DNA of 64,000 bases from Acidimicrobiales bacterium (GTDB taxonomy: Bacteria > Actinomycetota > Acidimicrobiia > Acidimicrobiales > MedAcidi-G1): NCBI GenBank assembly GCA_030747595.1, contig JASLKK010000008.1, positions 1-64,000 on the forward strand. Reading direction: 5' to 3'. Below are positions 47,968 to 56,093 of this stretch, in pieces. How positions within the stretch are numbered: the stretch's first letter is position 1; each line of letters opens with the position of its first letter. The translations under genes were made by a program, and so were the position numbers. Under the pieces are notes generated by a model. It worked only from the letters and a program-made list of their open reading frames with translations. It did not search any database and was not told where the DNA came from.

Positions 47968-48264
47968 ATGAAGCGCTACGAGGTATTCCTCAAGAAGGAC
48001 GGTCGGGACGAATACCGCCACGCCGGGTCGCTAGACGCGCCCAACGACCAGCTTGCTCTCGTGTTGGCCCGCGAGACCTACCTCCGACGAGCAGAAGGCG
48101 ACCGGATGTGGCTGGTCGACCGAGCGCATCTGGTGGTGGGTGACACCGACTTCGTGGCCCCCAATGCCGACAAACCACACCGCCACAACGACGGCGAGCG
48201 CATCTCCGAACGGCGAAAGCGCCTCCGTGAGGATCAAGAACCCACCGGAGAGGATGCATCGTGA
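47968..48264 (+). CDS. paaB: Phenylacetyl-CoA 1,2-epoxidase subunit PaaB
   Basis: A 98-residue PaaB, the small bridging subunit of the epoxidase. It starts Y-E-V-F-L-K-K-D-G and continues H-A-G-S-L-D-A-P-N-D-Q-L-A-L, as in the family. ATG 47968 lies 14 bases after paaD. The stop overlaps the GTG of paaC by four bases. Confidence 0.92.
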   Translation: MKRYEVFLKKDGRDEYRHAGSLDAPNDQLALVLARETYLRRAEGDRMWLVDRAHLVVGDTDFVAPNADKPHRHNDGERISERRKRLREDQEPTGEDAS

Positions 48265-49049
48265 CCGACCCATGGAACGTCGACATCCGAGAATTCGTCC
48301 TGGCCTTCGCCGACGACGAGCACCTGATGGGCCAACAGCACACTGAGTGGATCGGCGTAGCCCCGTTCCTCGAGGAGGACCTGGCCTTCAGCTCCATCGG
48401 GCAGGACGAGTTAGGTCATGCCGCCACGCTGTACGCCATCGTGGCCGGCGACGGCGACCCAGACCGCGAAGCGGGCATCGACGACAGGCAGCTCGACGCT
48501 CTCGCCTTCGACTCCGACCCCTCACGGTGGCGGTCGGCCCACCTCACCGAGATCAGGACCGACGAATGGGCCCATGCACTGGTCCGGCACTGGCTCTACG
48601 ACACCGCCGAACAGCTCCGATGGGAGCTCGTTGCTGAGTCCACACTGGAAGCACTCGCCAGCGCGGCCGCCCGTGCCGAACGCGAAGAATGGTTCCACCG
48701 TCGCCACGCCGATGGCCTCCTCGACACTCTGTTGCCGGTATCTGACGCCGGCGACCGCCTAAAGGCGGCACTGGTCGACTTGCTCCCCCTGGCGGTGGGC
48801 CTGTTCGACCCGGTGGCTGGCGAGGTCGAGGCGGTGGCGTCAGGCGTGACCGCAGCACCGTTCGATTCCCGAATGCCCGAGTGGGCTGACCGGGTCCGGG
48901 CCCGCTTCGACGTCGACCTTCCAGCCACTGGCCTGTCACCGTCCGACCGGCTGGCCCCGACCGGTCGGACGAACCGCTGCGATGCCTTCGGTCCACTGTT
49001 GTCGAGGATGCGCGAGGTGCTCGACCTCGACCCGGCCGCCATCTGGTAA
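48261..49049 (+). CDS. paaC: Phenylacetyl-CoA 1,2-epoxidase structural subunit PaaC
   Basis: A 262-residue ferritin-like subunit that scaffolds PaaA. It shows A-D-D-E-H-L-M-G-Q-Q-H-T-E-W, S-I-G-Q-D-E-L-G-H-A and D-E-W-A-H-A-L-V-R, typical of PaaC. GTG start with GTGA overlap. The expected next gene, the reductase paaE, is not present; a proline-racemase homologue follows after 40 bases. Confidence 0.93.
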   Translation: MTDPWNVDIREFVLAFADDEHLMGQQHTEWIGVAPFLEEDLAFSSIGQDELGHAATLYAIVAGDGDPDREAGIDDRQLDALAFDSDPSRWRSAHLTEIRTDEWAHALVRHWLYDTAEQLRWELVAESTLEALASAAARAEREEWFHRRHADGLLDTLLPVSDAGDRLKAALVDLLPLAVGLFDPVAGEVEAVASGVTAAPFDSRMPEWADRVRARFDVDLPATGLSPSDRLAPTGRTNRCDAFGPLLSRMREVLDLDPAAIW

Positions 49050-49089
49050 CCGAGCCTGTTGCCCATCAGTCGCGTTACGGTTCGCGACC

Positions 49090-50127
49090 ATGGTGCTGGC
49101 CCCCGACGAGGTGATCGTCGCCGACGACTACCACACGGCCGGCGAGCCGTTCCGAATCGTCGACCTCGGCCCCATGGAAGGCACCACGGTGCTGGACCGC
49201 CGATCGTGGGCTACGGCCAATCTCGACGACCACCGTCGGTTCCTGATCCACGAACCACGGGGCCACGCCGACATGTACGGCGGCATGGTCGTGCCTCCCG
49301 ACGGCCCATCCGCTGGTGGGAACAGAGCCGGCGATCTCGGCGTGGTGTTCTTCCACAAGGACGGCTTCTCTACGGCCTGTGGCCACGGCACCATCGCCAT
49401 GGCCACCTGGGCCATCGACACCGGCCGCATCGAAGCGCCATCCGACGGCGAGATTCCGGTGGTGGTCGATGTCCCATCGGGACGCCTGCACACCGTCGCC
49501 CGGATGGAAGCGGGCAGGGTGGCCTCGGTTCGCTTCACCAACGTCGAGTCCTTCGTGACCGCCCGCGACCTAACCGTGCAGACCGACCTCGGACCGGTGA
49601 CCGCCCACGTGTCATTCGGCGGCGCCTTCTACGCTTCGGTGGCCATCGACGACCTACCCGTATCGTGTCGCCCGGCCGACGTGGACCGCCTCATCGTCCT
49701 CGGACGGGCGGTCAAAGCGGAGTTGGCCGACCACCCCTCGACCGTTCATCCGTCTGACGACCGGTTGTCCGGCCTCTACGGCACGATCCTCCACGAAACG
49801 ATTGGCCTCCAAGAAGCAGCCTCCTCGGACAGCGGCCCCGTCCACCAACGAAACGTGACGATCTTCGCCGACGGCCAGGTCGACCGATCCCCCTGCGGGT
49901 CAGGGACCTGTGCCCGTCTGGCCCTGTTGCACGACAGCGGCGACCTTGAGATCGGCGCCACCTTCCTAAACGAGGGCGTGGCCGGTGGGGTGTTCGACGC
50001 CCGGATCGAGGCGGCCACCGGTGGCGGGATCATCCCGAGCGTGGAGGGCTCGGCCCACCGCCATGCCACCACCACCTTCCACCTCGACCCGCATGATCCC
50101 GTGGGACTGGGGTTCCTCTTCCGATGA
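49090..50127 (+). CDS. Proline racemase / hydroxyproline 2-epimerase family protein
   Basis: A 345-residue member of the proline racemase superfamily. Both catalytic positions are cysteine: C97 in S-T-A-C-G-H-G-T-I and C269 in R-S-P-C-G-S-G-T. The Cys/Cys pair fits racemases and 4-hydroxyproline epimerases; the dehydratases of the family have Thr at the second place. Start ATG 49090 lies 40 bases after paaC. The next gene is an ornithine-cyclodeaminase homologue, a partner often seen in hydroxyproline or proline-like amino acid catabolism. Its presence in the paa unit is odd. Confidence 0.88.
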   Translation: MVLAPDEVIVADDYHTAGEPFRIVDLGPMEGTTVLDRRSWATANLDDHRRFLIHEPRGHADMYGGMVVPPDGPSAGGNRAGDLGVVFFHKDGFSTACGHGTIAMATWAIDTGRIEAPSDGEIPVVVDVPSGRLHTVARMEAGRVASVRFTNVESFVTARDLTVQTDLGPVTAHVSFGGAFYASVAIDDLPVSCRPADVDRLIVLGRAVKAELADHPSTVHPSDDRLSGLYGTILHETIGLQEAASSDSGPVHQRNVTIFADGQVDRSPCGSGTCARLALLHDSGDLEIGATFLNEGVAGGVFDARIEAATGGGIIPSVEGSAHRHATTTFHLDPHDPVGLGFLFR

Positions 50128-50151
50128 CCCGCCTCCCATGACTGATACCCC

Positions 50152-51123
50152 ATGACCGGCCTCCCCCATTTCGATGCCGAGGCCATCCGGGCAGTGGTCG
50201 ACATGCCGACCTGTATCGCGGCCCTCAGCGATGGCAGTCGGGAGTTGGGCGACCTCCACCCCCGGGCGCAGGTACCGCTCGGCCCGGGCGACGACTTCCT
50301 GATGATGCCGGCAGTGTCACCAGCCGGGATTGGAGTGAAGATCGTCAACGTCGTCTCGGGCAACCGTGACCGGGGACTACCCCTCATCCACGGCTTCTAC
50401 CTCTACTGCGATCGGGAGACCGGGGTGCCGGCTGCCACGCTGGACGGCTCGGCGCTGACCACCCTGCGTACTCCGGCTGCTTCGGCTCTAGCTGCAGACC
50501 TCCTGGCTCGTCAAGATGTGACGACGCTCGGTGTGTTCGGCACCGGTATCCAGGCCCGAGGCCACATCGAGGCGATGCTGGTGGTGCGACCAGGCATCGA
50601 CCGCATCGTGGTGTCCGGTCGAACTAACGCTTCGGCCGTCGGCTTCGTGGCCGACCCCACCGTGCAGGCGTTGGCCGGTGATCGGGAACTGGTGGCCGGA
50701 ACGCCCGAGGAGACCGCGGGGTGTGCCCTGGTGTGCGGCTGCACCTCGTCGACCGAGCCGGTAATTCCCACGACCGCCGTCCGTCCGGGCGCCCACCTGG
50801 GGTTGGTCGGTAGTTACTCGATGGCCCGCCGGGAGGTCGACGCCGAACTGCTGGCCCGGGCCACGGTCTTCGTCGATGACCGCCATGCCGCAGCCCACGA
50901 GGCCGGTGACCTGATGGTGCCCGCCGAGGCCGGCGACTGGTCATTCGATGCGGTGGCCGGTGACCTCGCCGAACTCTGCCTCGGAACCGCTGGGCGACGA
51001 GACGACGACGAGATCACCCTGTTCAAGTCGGTCGGACTAGCCGTCTGGGACCTGATCGTGGCCGGAGCAGTCGTCCACGCTGACTGGACACACCGCCCAA
51101 ACGGCAGACAGTCAAACCTTTGA
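50152..51123 (+). CDS. Ornithine cyclodeaminase/mu-crystallin family protein
   Basis: A 323-residue NAD(P)-binding protein. Family blocks are D-D-F-L-M-M-P-A, K-I-V-N-V-V, the substrate-site T-T-L-R-T-P-A-A-S-A-L-A and the dinucleotide motif V-F-G-T-G-I-Q-A-R-G. Possible activities are ornithine cyclisation, 1-pyrroline-2-carboxylate reduction and alanine dehydrogenation. With the proline-racemase homologue before it, 1-pyrroline-2-carboxylate reductase is the best guess, but not proven. Its last codons overlap the palindrome at 51,106. Confidence 0.85.
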   Translation: MTGLPHFDAEAIRAVVDMPTCIAALSDGSRELGDLHPRAQVPLGPGDDFLMMPAVSPAGIGVKIVNVVSGNRDRGLPLIHGFYLYCDRETGVPAATLDGSALTTLRTPAASALAADLLARQDVTTLGVFGTGIQARGHIEAMLVVRPGIDRIVVSGRTNASAVGFVADPTVQALAGDRELVAGTPEETAGCALVCGCTSSTEPVIPTTAVRPGAHLGLVGSYSMARREVDAELLARATVFVDDRHAAAHEAGDLMVPAEAGDWSFDAVAGDLAELCLGTAGRRDDDEITLFKSVGLAVWDLIVAGAVVHADWTHRPNGRQSNL

Positions 51124-51129
51124 TTGTCT
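51106..51129. promoter_or_regulatory. Operator-like palindrome AGACAGTCAAA-CC-TTTGATTGTCT
   Basis: Eleven-base arms with one mismatch around CC, 26 bases before the paaK start. The core matches the site before paaZ when read on the other strand (TCAAAGGTTTGA). It overlaps the end of the cyclodeaminase gene, so paaK likely has its own regulated promoter. Confidence 0.68.
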
Positions 51130-51155
51130 AGGAGACCGATCGTTAGGACCCCCTG

Positions 51156-52490
51156 ATGCCCCTCCCCTTCGACCCCGTGGACACCGTCGGGCTTCCTGCC
51201 GAGCAGAAGCGCTCCCTGCAGGGAGAACGCCTGTCCGCGCTGGTGAACAGACTGGCCACCGGCGACAACACCTTCTGGTCAGAACGTCTGGCTGACATCG
51301 ACCCGGCATCGATCACCTCGGTGGACGATCTCCCCCGCCTGCCGTTCACCGTCAAGCAGGACCTCCGCGACCAGTACCCGTTGGGCATGGTCACCATCCC
51401 GGTGGAGGCCACCACCCGTCTCCACGCCAGTTCCGGCACCAGCGGGAAACCGACGATTGTCGTCTACACCCCCGCTGACCTCGCCATCTGGGCCGAGGTG
51501 AATGCTCGGGCCCTTGCCCTGGCTGGCACCCGATCCGACGACATCCTCCACAATGGCTACGGCTACGGCCTGTTCACCGGTGGCCTCGGCCTTCACTACG
51601 GCGGGGAGCGCCTCGGCTGCACCGTCGTGCCCGTGTCAGGTGGCAACACCGCCCTCCAACTCCAGCTCCTCGAGGACCTGGGCAGCCGGGTGCTGTCGGC
51701 CACGCCCTCGTTCTGCCTCGTCCTGGCCGAACGGGCCCATGCCCTGGGCATCCGGGACCAACTCGGCGTCGAGATCGGCATCTTGGGCGCCGAACCGTGG
51801 TCCGAGGGCATGCGTGAGCGCATCCACGAGGCATGGGGCGGCAGCTTCACCGCACTGGACATCTACGGCCTATCGGAGATCATCGGCCCCGGCGTAGCGA
51901 TGGAGGCCCCCGATGACCTCGGTGCCTTGAACGTCTTCGACGACCACTTCCTGCCCGAGATTGTGGATCCAGCCACCGGTCAGCCCCTGCCCGATGGCGA
52001 GTTCGGCGAATTGGTCATCACCACGCTCACCAAGGAAGCCATGCCGATGCTGCGGTACCGCACCGGCGACATAACCCGGATTCTCCCCAATACGGGCGAC
52101 ACGGCCGGGCCCGGCACCCGCCACTGGACCCGGATGGCCCGCCTCACCGGGCGGGCCGACGACATGCTCATCATTCGGGGCATCAACGTGTACCCGCGCG
52201 AGATTGAGGCCGTCCTGATGGACGACCCCGACGTGGGTGCCAACTACGCCATCGTCGTGGACCGCCGGGGTTCCATGGTCGAGCTCCGGGTTCGCGCCGA
52301 GGCCACGGCAGCGGCCAGCTCGGCCACCAACCTGGTCGTCGGCGGCGAACGCCTGGCCAGGCTGATAGCGGAACGCATCCGGATCCGAGCCGACGTCGAG
52401 ATGGTGCCCGAGGGCTCTATGCCCCGCACCGAGGTCGGCAAGGTCAAACGGGTCTTCGAGCAAGTAGACGACACCAATCCCTTGGAATGA
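51156..52490 (+). CDS. paaK: Phenylacetate-CoA ligase
   Basis: ATP-dependent activation of phenylacetate to phenylacetyl-CoA, 444 residues. The adenylation-site motif is S-S-G-T-S-G-K-P-T near residue 90, with E-I-I-G-P and Y-R-T-G-D-I further on. The C-terminal domain has G-R-A-D-D-M and I-R-G-I-N-V-Y-P. It feeds the epoxidase made by the upstream genes. Confidence 0.93.
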   Translation: MPLPFDPVDTVGLPAEQKRSLQGERLSALVNRLATGDNTFWSERLADIDPASITSVDDLPRLPFTVKQDLRDQYPLGMVTIPVEATTRLHASSGTSGKPTIVVYTPADLAIWAEVNARALALAGTRSDDILHNGYGYGLFTGGLGLHYGGERLGCTVVPVSGGNTALQLQLLEDLGSRVLSATPSFCLVLAERAHALGIRDQLGVEIGILGAEPWSEGMRERIHEAWGGSFTALDIYGLSEIIGPGVAMEAPDDLGALNVFDDHFLPEIVDPATGQPLPDGEFGELVITTLTKEAMPMLRYRTGDITRILPNTGDTAGPGTRHWTRMARLTGRADDMLIIRGINVYPREIEAVLMDDPDVGANYAIVVDRRGSMVELRVRAEATAAASSATNLVVGGERLARLIAERIRIRADVEMVPEGSMPRTEVGKVKRVFEQVDDTNPLE

Positions 52491-52537
52491 CTCGCCCACT
52501 GGTCTGAAGGCCCGAACACCAGCAAAAAACCTTCATT

Positions 52538-52554
52538 TCTGATGGTCCGTCAGA
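52538..52554. promoter_or_regulatory. Operator-like inverted repeat TCTGATGG-T-CCGTCAGA
   Basis: Eight-base arms with one mismatch about a single central T, 27 bases before the GTG of the acyl-CoA dehydrogenase. The TCTGACGG-type half sites resemble those of TetR repressors of lipid metabolism. It differs from both other palindromes in the window, so a different regulator is likely. Confidence 0.5.
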
Positions 52555-52581
52555 TTTCAGACGGGAGTAGCGTTACCTAGC

Positions 52582-53814
52582 GTGTCGGACCGCCCTGAGG
52601 ACACTCCTGAACAGGCCGAATTTCGCTCCGCGTCGCGCTCCTTCCTAGCCCAACACGCCGAACCCCGTACACGGATCGATCCCTGGCAGGTGTCCGGCTT
52701 CCCCGACGACGCCGAGGCGAAGGTGTACTTCGAACATGGTCGTGCCTGGCAGCGGACTCTGGCCGACCACGGATGGGCCGGTCTGACCTGGCCTGCCGAG
52801 TTCGGTGGCGGTGGCCGCCCACCATGGACCGACCGCATCCTTAGGGAAGAATCCGCGGACTACGGCTCCCACCCCGGCTTCATCGGCGCCACCATCGCCA
52901 TGCTCGGACCCACCTTGCTGGCCCACGCGTCAGATGAACTCAAGGCCCGATTCCTCCCGTCTCTGCTCAGCGGCGAGGTGGCCTGGTGCCAGTTATTCAG
53001 TGAGCCGGGCGCCGGCTCGGACCTGGCCAGCCTCTCTACCCGGGCCGTACGGGACGGCGACCACTGGGTGGTCCACGGCCAGAAGGTCTGGAACTCATGT
53101 GCCCAGTTCACCGACTGGGGATTCCTACTGGTCCGCACCGACCCCGATGCTCCCAAGCACCGTGGCATCACCTTCCTGCTGGTCGACATGACCTCGCCGG
53201 GCATCGAGGTCCGACCCCTCGTGCAGGCCAACGGGTCGTCGCACTTCAACGAGGTCTTCCTCTCCGGTGTCCGGATCCCCACCGACCAGATGGTGGGCGA
53301 GGTTCACGGAGGCTGGACCCCGACCCGCACCGTGCTGGCCAACGAGGCGGCGTTCATCGGTCGCGGCGAAGGCGCTCCGGCCTCGGACCGCCTCCGTGAC
53401 CTTGCCGCCCGACACGGTGGACTCGACGATCCCACCGTCCGCCAACGCCTGGCTCGCATTATCAGCCGGGAACGCCTCCAGAGCCTGATGGGCCAACGGA
53501 TCCAGTCTGCGGTCCGAGATGGACAGCAACCCCCCTTCGATCCGGCACTCACTAAGTTGCTGGCCGCCGGCACCAAGGTCCTGACTGGTGACCTCGCCGC
53601 TGACCTGGCCGGCCCATCAGCCATTGCCGGTCCGATCACCAACGACCGGGAGGGCACGTGGATCAGAGCCGAGGTCCTGAACCGCTTCGCCATTTCCATT
53701 GGCGGAGGCACCACCGAGGTCCAGAAGAACAATCTGGCCGAACGGTCACTGGGGCTCCCACGGGAGCCGGCCAACGACCGAGAAGCCGCATGGAAGGATG
53801 TCCTCCGCAGCTAA
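52582..53814 (+). CDS. Acyl-CoA dehydrogenase
   Basis: A 410-residue FAD-dependent enzyme. Typical blocks are W-C-Q-L-F-S-E-P-G-A-G-S-D-L, W-V-V-H-G-Q-K-V-W-N and the C-terminal G-G-G-T-T-E-V-Q-K-N-N. The start is a GTG at 52582. It is the same subtype as the enzyme at 4821, with a shared C-terminal L-G-L-P-R-E-P. It is followed by the fused transporter genes, so it may act on what they import; the operator before it is separate from the paa sites. Confidence 0.92.
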   Translation: MSDRPEDTPEQAEFRSASRSFLAQHAEPRTRIDPWQVSGFPDDAEAKVYFEHGRAWQRTLADHGWAGLTWPAEFGGGGRPPWTDRILREESADYGSHPGFIGATIAMLGPTLLAHASDELKARFLPSLLSGEVAWCQLFSEPGAGSDLASLSTRAVRDGDHWVVHGQKVWNSCAQFTDWGFLLVRTDPDAPKHRGITFLLVDMTSPGIEVRPLVQANGSSHFNEVFLSGVRIPTDQMVGEVHGGWTPTRTVLANEAAFIGRGEGAPASDRLRDLAARHGGLDDPTVRQRLARIISRERLQSLMGQRIQSAVRDGQQPPFDPALTKLLAAGTKVLTGDLAADLAGPSAIAGPITNDREGTWIRAEVLNRFAISIGGGTTEVQKNNLAERSLGLPREPANDREAAWKDVLRS

Positions 53815-53839
53815 GCGGGAACCGGGGGATGCGAACACC

Positions 53840-56092
53840 GTGACCGAAGAACACACCGAGGAGTCGATGTCCTCCGGGGAAACTCCCGGCGAGACAGGCG
53901 CGGACAGCAACGCCGCGTCCCTCGCGGCATCTGTACTGGCCGAAGAGGCCGCTCGCCACGCCGAGCAGGAAACCAACCAGATCATGTTCCCCGACGAGCT
54001 GCTGCCAGGGGTCAACAGCGCCGGCCTATCGCTGAAGAAGGGGCTCGCTATGGGTGGCGGCGCGGCGACCTTCGTCGTACTGGCCATCCTTAACTCGCTG
54101 GACGAACTCCAGATGGCCGCCATCTCCGTGCTGGCCCCCGACATCCGCGACACCTTCGGGGTCAGCGACGGCACCATCACGTTCATCGCCAGCTCATCGG
54201 GTGCCTTTGTGGTACTGGGCGCCATCCCCATGGGCTGGGCAGCCGACCGGTTCCGACGGATCCCGATCATTGGCTGGTCCAGCATCATCTTCGGCGCCAT
54301 GGTGGCCATGTCAGGTTGGGCGGTGAACGCCTTCACCTTCTTCTGGGCCCGGTTCGGCGTCGGGATCGCCAAGGCCAACACCATCCCGGTCCACTCGTCG
54401 GTCATTGCCGACACCTACCCCATCGGCATCCGTGGCCGCATCGGCGCCATCGACAAGGGCACCGGTCGCCTCCTGGCCGTGACCAGCCCGATCCTCGTAG
54501 GCGCCATTGCAGCAGCAGCCAACGGCCCCGGCGAGATTGACGGCTGGCGCTGGGCCTACTACCTCCTCGGGATTCCGGTGGCCGTGGCCGCTATCGCCGC
54601 CTTCTTCCTGAAGGAACCCCTGCGGGGACGCTGGGAAAAGGAGGACGTCCTTGACGAATCGTTCACCGAAGACGACCCCCTTCCCGTCTCCATGGACGCC
54701 GCCTTCTCCCGTCTAATGCAGATCAAGACCATCAAGACGGTGGTCGTCGGCTTCAGCGCACTGGGCTTCGGCCTGTTCACCGCCCCGGTGCTGGAGAACC
54801 TCTGGCTAGAGGACGAGTTCGGACTCGAATCATTCGAACGAGGAGCATGGGGCACCGTGGCCGGCCTGGCCACCGTCGGCGCGCTGATCTACGTAGGCCC
54901 CAAGTTCGACCGGATGTGGCGCGAGAACCCGACCCGCACCCTCCACCTGGTGGGCGCACTTATCGGATTCTCCGCCATCTTCAAGCCCATCCAATGGGCC
55001 ATGCCAACCGTTCCGCTGTTCATCGGCTTCTCGATCCCCACGCTGGTCATGCTGAGCACGGCGTTTGCCATGGTCGGTCCGCTCATGCAAGCCATCGTCC
55101 CCTACCGCCTACGGGGTACCGGCACGGCGCTCATCACCCTCTACATATTCTTCATCGGCGGCACCGGTGGCGGCCTCATCTCGTTCATGTTCGCCGATTC
55201 CTGGGGCCCTCGGGTCACCACGCTGGTGCTGACCGTGCCCAGCGCCCTCATCGGCGGCTGGATCATGTACCGGGGCGCCCGCCACATCCGCGGCGACCTC
55301 TCCCTGAACGTCCAGGAACTGCTCGACGAACAGGACGAACAGCGCCGGGCCGGTGGCGACGGCGAGGTCCCTGCACTGCAGGTCAACAACCTGGACTTCT
55401 CCTACGGGTCAGTCCAGGTTCTGTTCGACGTGGCCTTCGAGGTGAAGAAGGGCGAGACCCTGGCCCTACTGGGCACCAATGGTGCTGGCAAATCCACCAT
55501 CCTCCGGGTCATCAGTGGCCTAGGCGTTCCCCAGCGGGGCGTGGTGCGGCTGCACGGCCGCACGGTCACCTACTCGTCGCCCCAACTACGGTCCCGACTC
55601 GGCATCCAGCAGTTACCGGGTGGCAAGGGCGTGTTCGGCGATATGACGGTCCGCCAGAATCTGATCATGGGCGCCTACGTCCATCGGGCCGACAAGGCTG
55701 ACGTGGAACGGCGCATCGCCGACGTACTCGACTTGTTCCCCGATCTGGCCAACCGTCAGGGACAGCGCGCCGGATCGATGTCAGGTGGCCAGCAGCAGAT
55801 GCTGGCCCTGGCCCGAGTGCTGCTCCATGAACCCGAGGTCCTGCTCATCGACGAACTGTCCCTCGGCCTGGCCCCCACCGTCGTCCAGGACCTCCTGATC
55901 CTCATCGAACGCCTCCAGGAACGCGGCCAGACCATCGTCGTCGTCGAGCAGTCGCTGAACGTGGCCCTGGCCATTGCCGACCGGGCCATCTTCCTCGAAA
56001 AGGGCCAAGTTCGGTTCGAAGGCGCAGCTTCCGAGTTGGTCGAGCGCGACGACCTGGCCAGAGCCGTCTTCCTTGGAACGGACGGTGGCTGA
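53840..56092 (+). CDS. MFS-type membrane domain fused to a LivF-type ABC ATPase
   Basis: A single polypeptide of about 750 residues. Residues about 50-490 form an MFS-like domain with ten or more hydrophobic spans and an M-G-W-A-A-D-R-F-R-R motif like the MFS loop 2-3 signature. Residues about 510-750 are an ABC ATPase of the LivF class, with Walker A G-T-N-G-A-G-K-S-T (545-553), signature M-S-G-G-Q-Q-Q and Walker B V-L-L-I-D-E-L. I chose GTG 53840 with CGGGGGA upstream; ATG 53798 inside the previous gene is possible. One base separates its stop from the next gene, so the two products surely act together. Confidence 0.85.
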   Translation: MTEEHTEESMSSGETPGETGADSNAASLAASVLAEEAARHAEQETNQIMFPDELLPGVNSAGLSLKKGLAMGGGAATFVVLAILNSLDELQMAAISVLAPDIRDTFGVSDGTITFIASSSGAFVVLGAIPMGWAADRFRRIPIIGWSSIIFGAMVAMSGWAVNAFTFFWARFGVGIAKANTIPVHSSVIADTYPIGIRGRIGAIDKGTGRLLAVTSPILVGAIAAAANGPGEIDGWRWAYYLLGIPVAVAAIAAFFLKEPLRGRWEKEDVLDESFTEDDPLPVSMDAAFSRLMQIKTIKTVVVGFSALGFGLFTAPVLENLWLEDEFGLESFERGAWGTVAGLATVGALIYVGPKFDRMWRENPTRTLHLVGALIGFSAIFKPIQWAMPTVPLFIGFSIPTLVMLSTAFAMVGPLMQAIVPYRLRGTGTALITLYIFFIGGTGGGLISFMFADSWGPRVTTLVLTVPSALIGGWIMYRGARHIRGDLSLNVQELLDEQDEQRRAGGDGEVPALQVNNLDFSYGSVQVLFDVAFEVKKGETLALLGTNGAGKSTILRVISGLGVPQRGVVRLHGRTVTYSSPQLRSRLGIQQLPGGKGVFGDMTVRQNLIMGAYVHRADKADVERRIADVLDLFPDLANRQGQRAGSMSGGQQQMLALARVLLHEPEVLLIDELSLGLAPTVVQDLLILIERLQERGQTIVVVEQSLNVALAIADRAIFLEKGQVRFEGAASELVERDDLARAVFLGTDGG

Positions 56093-56093
56093 G

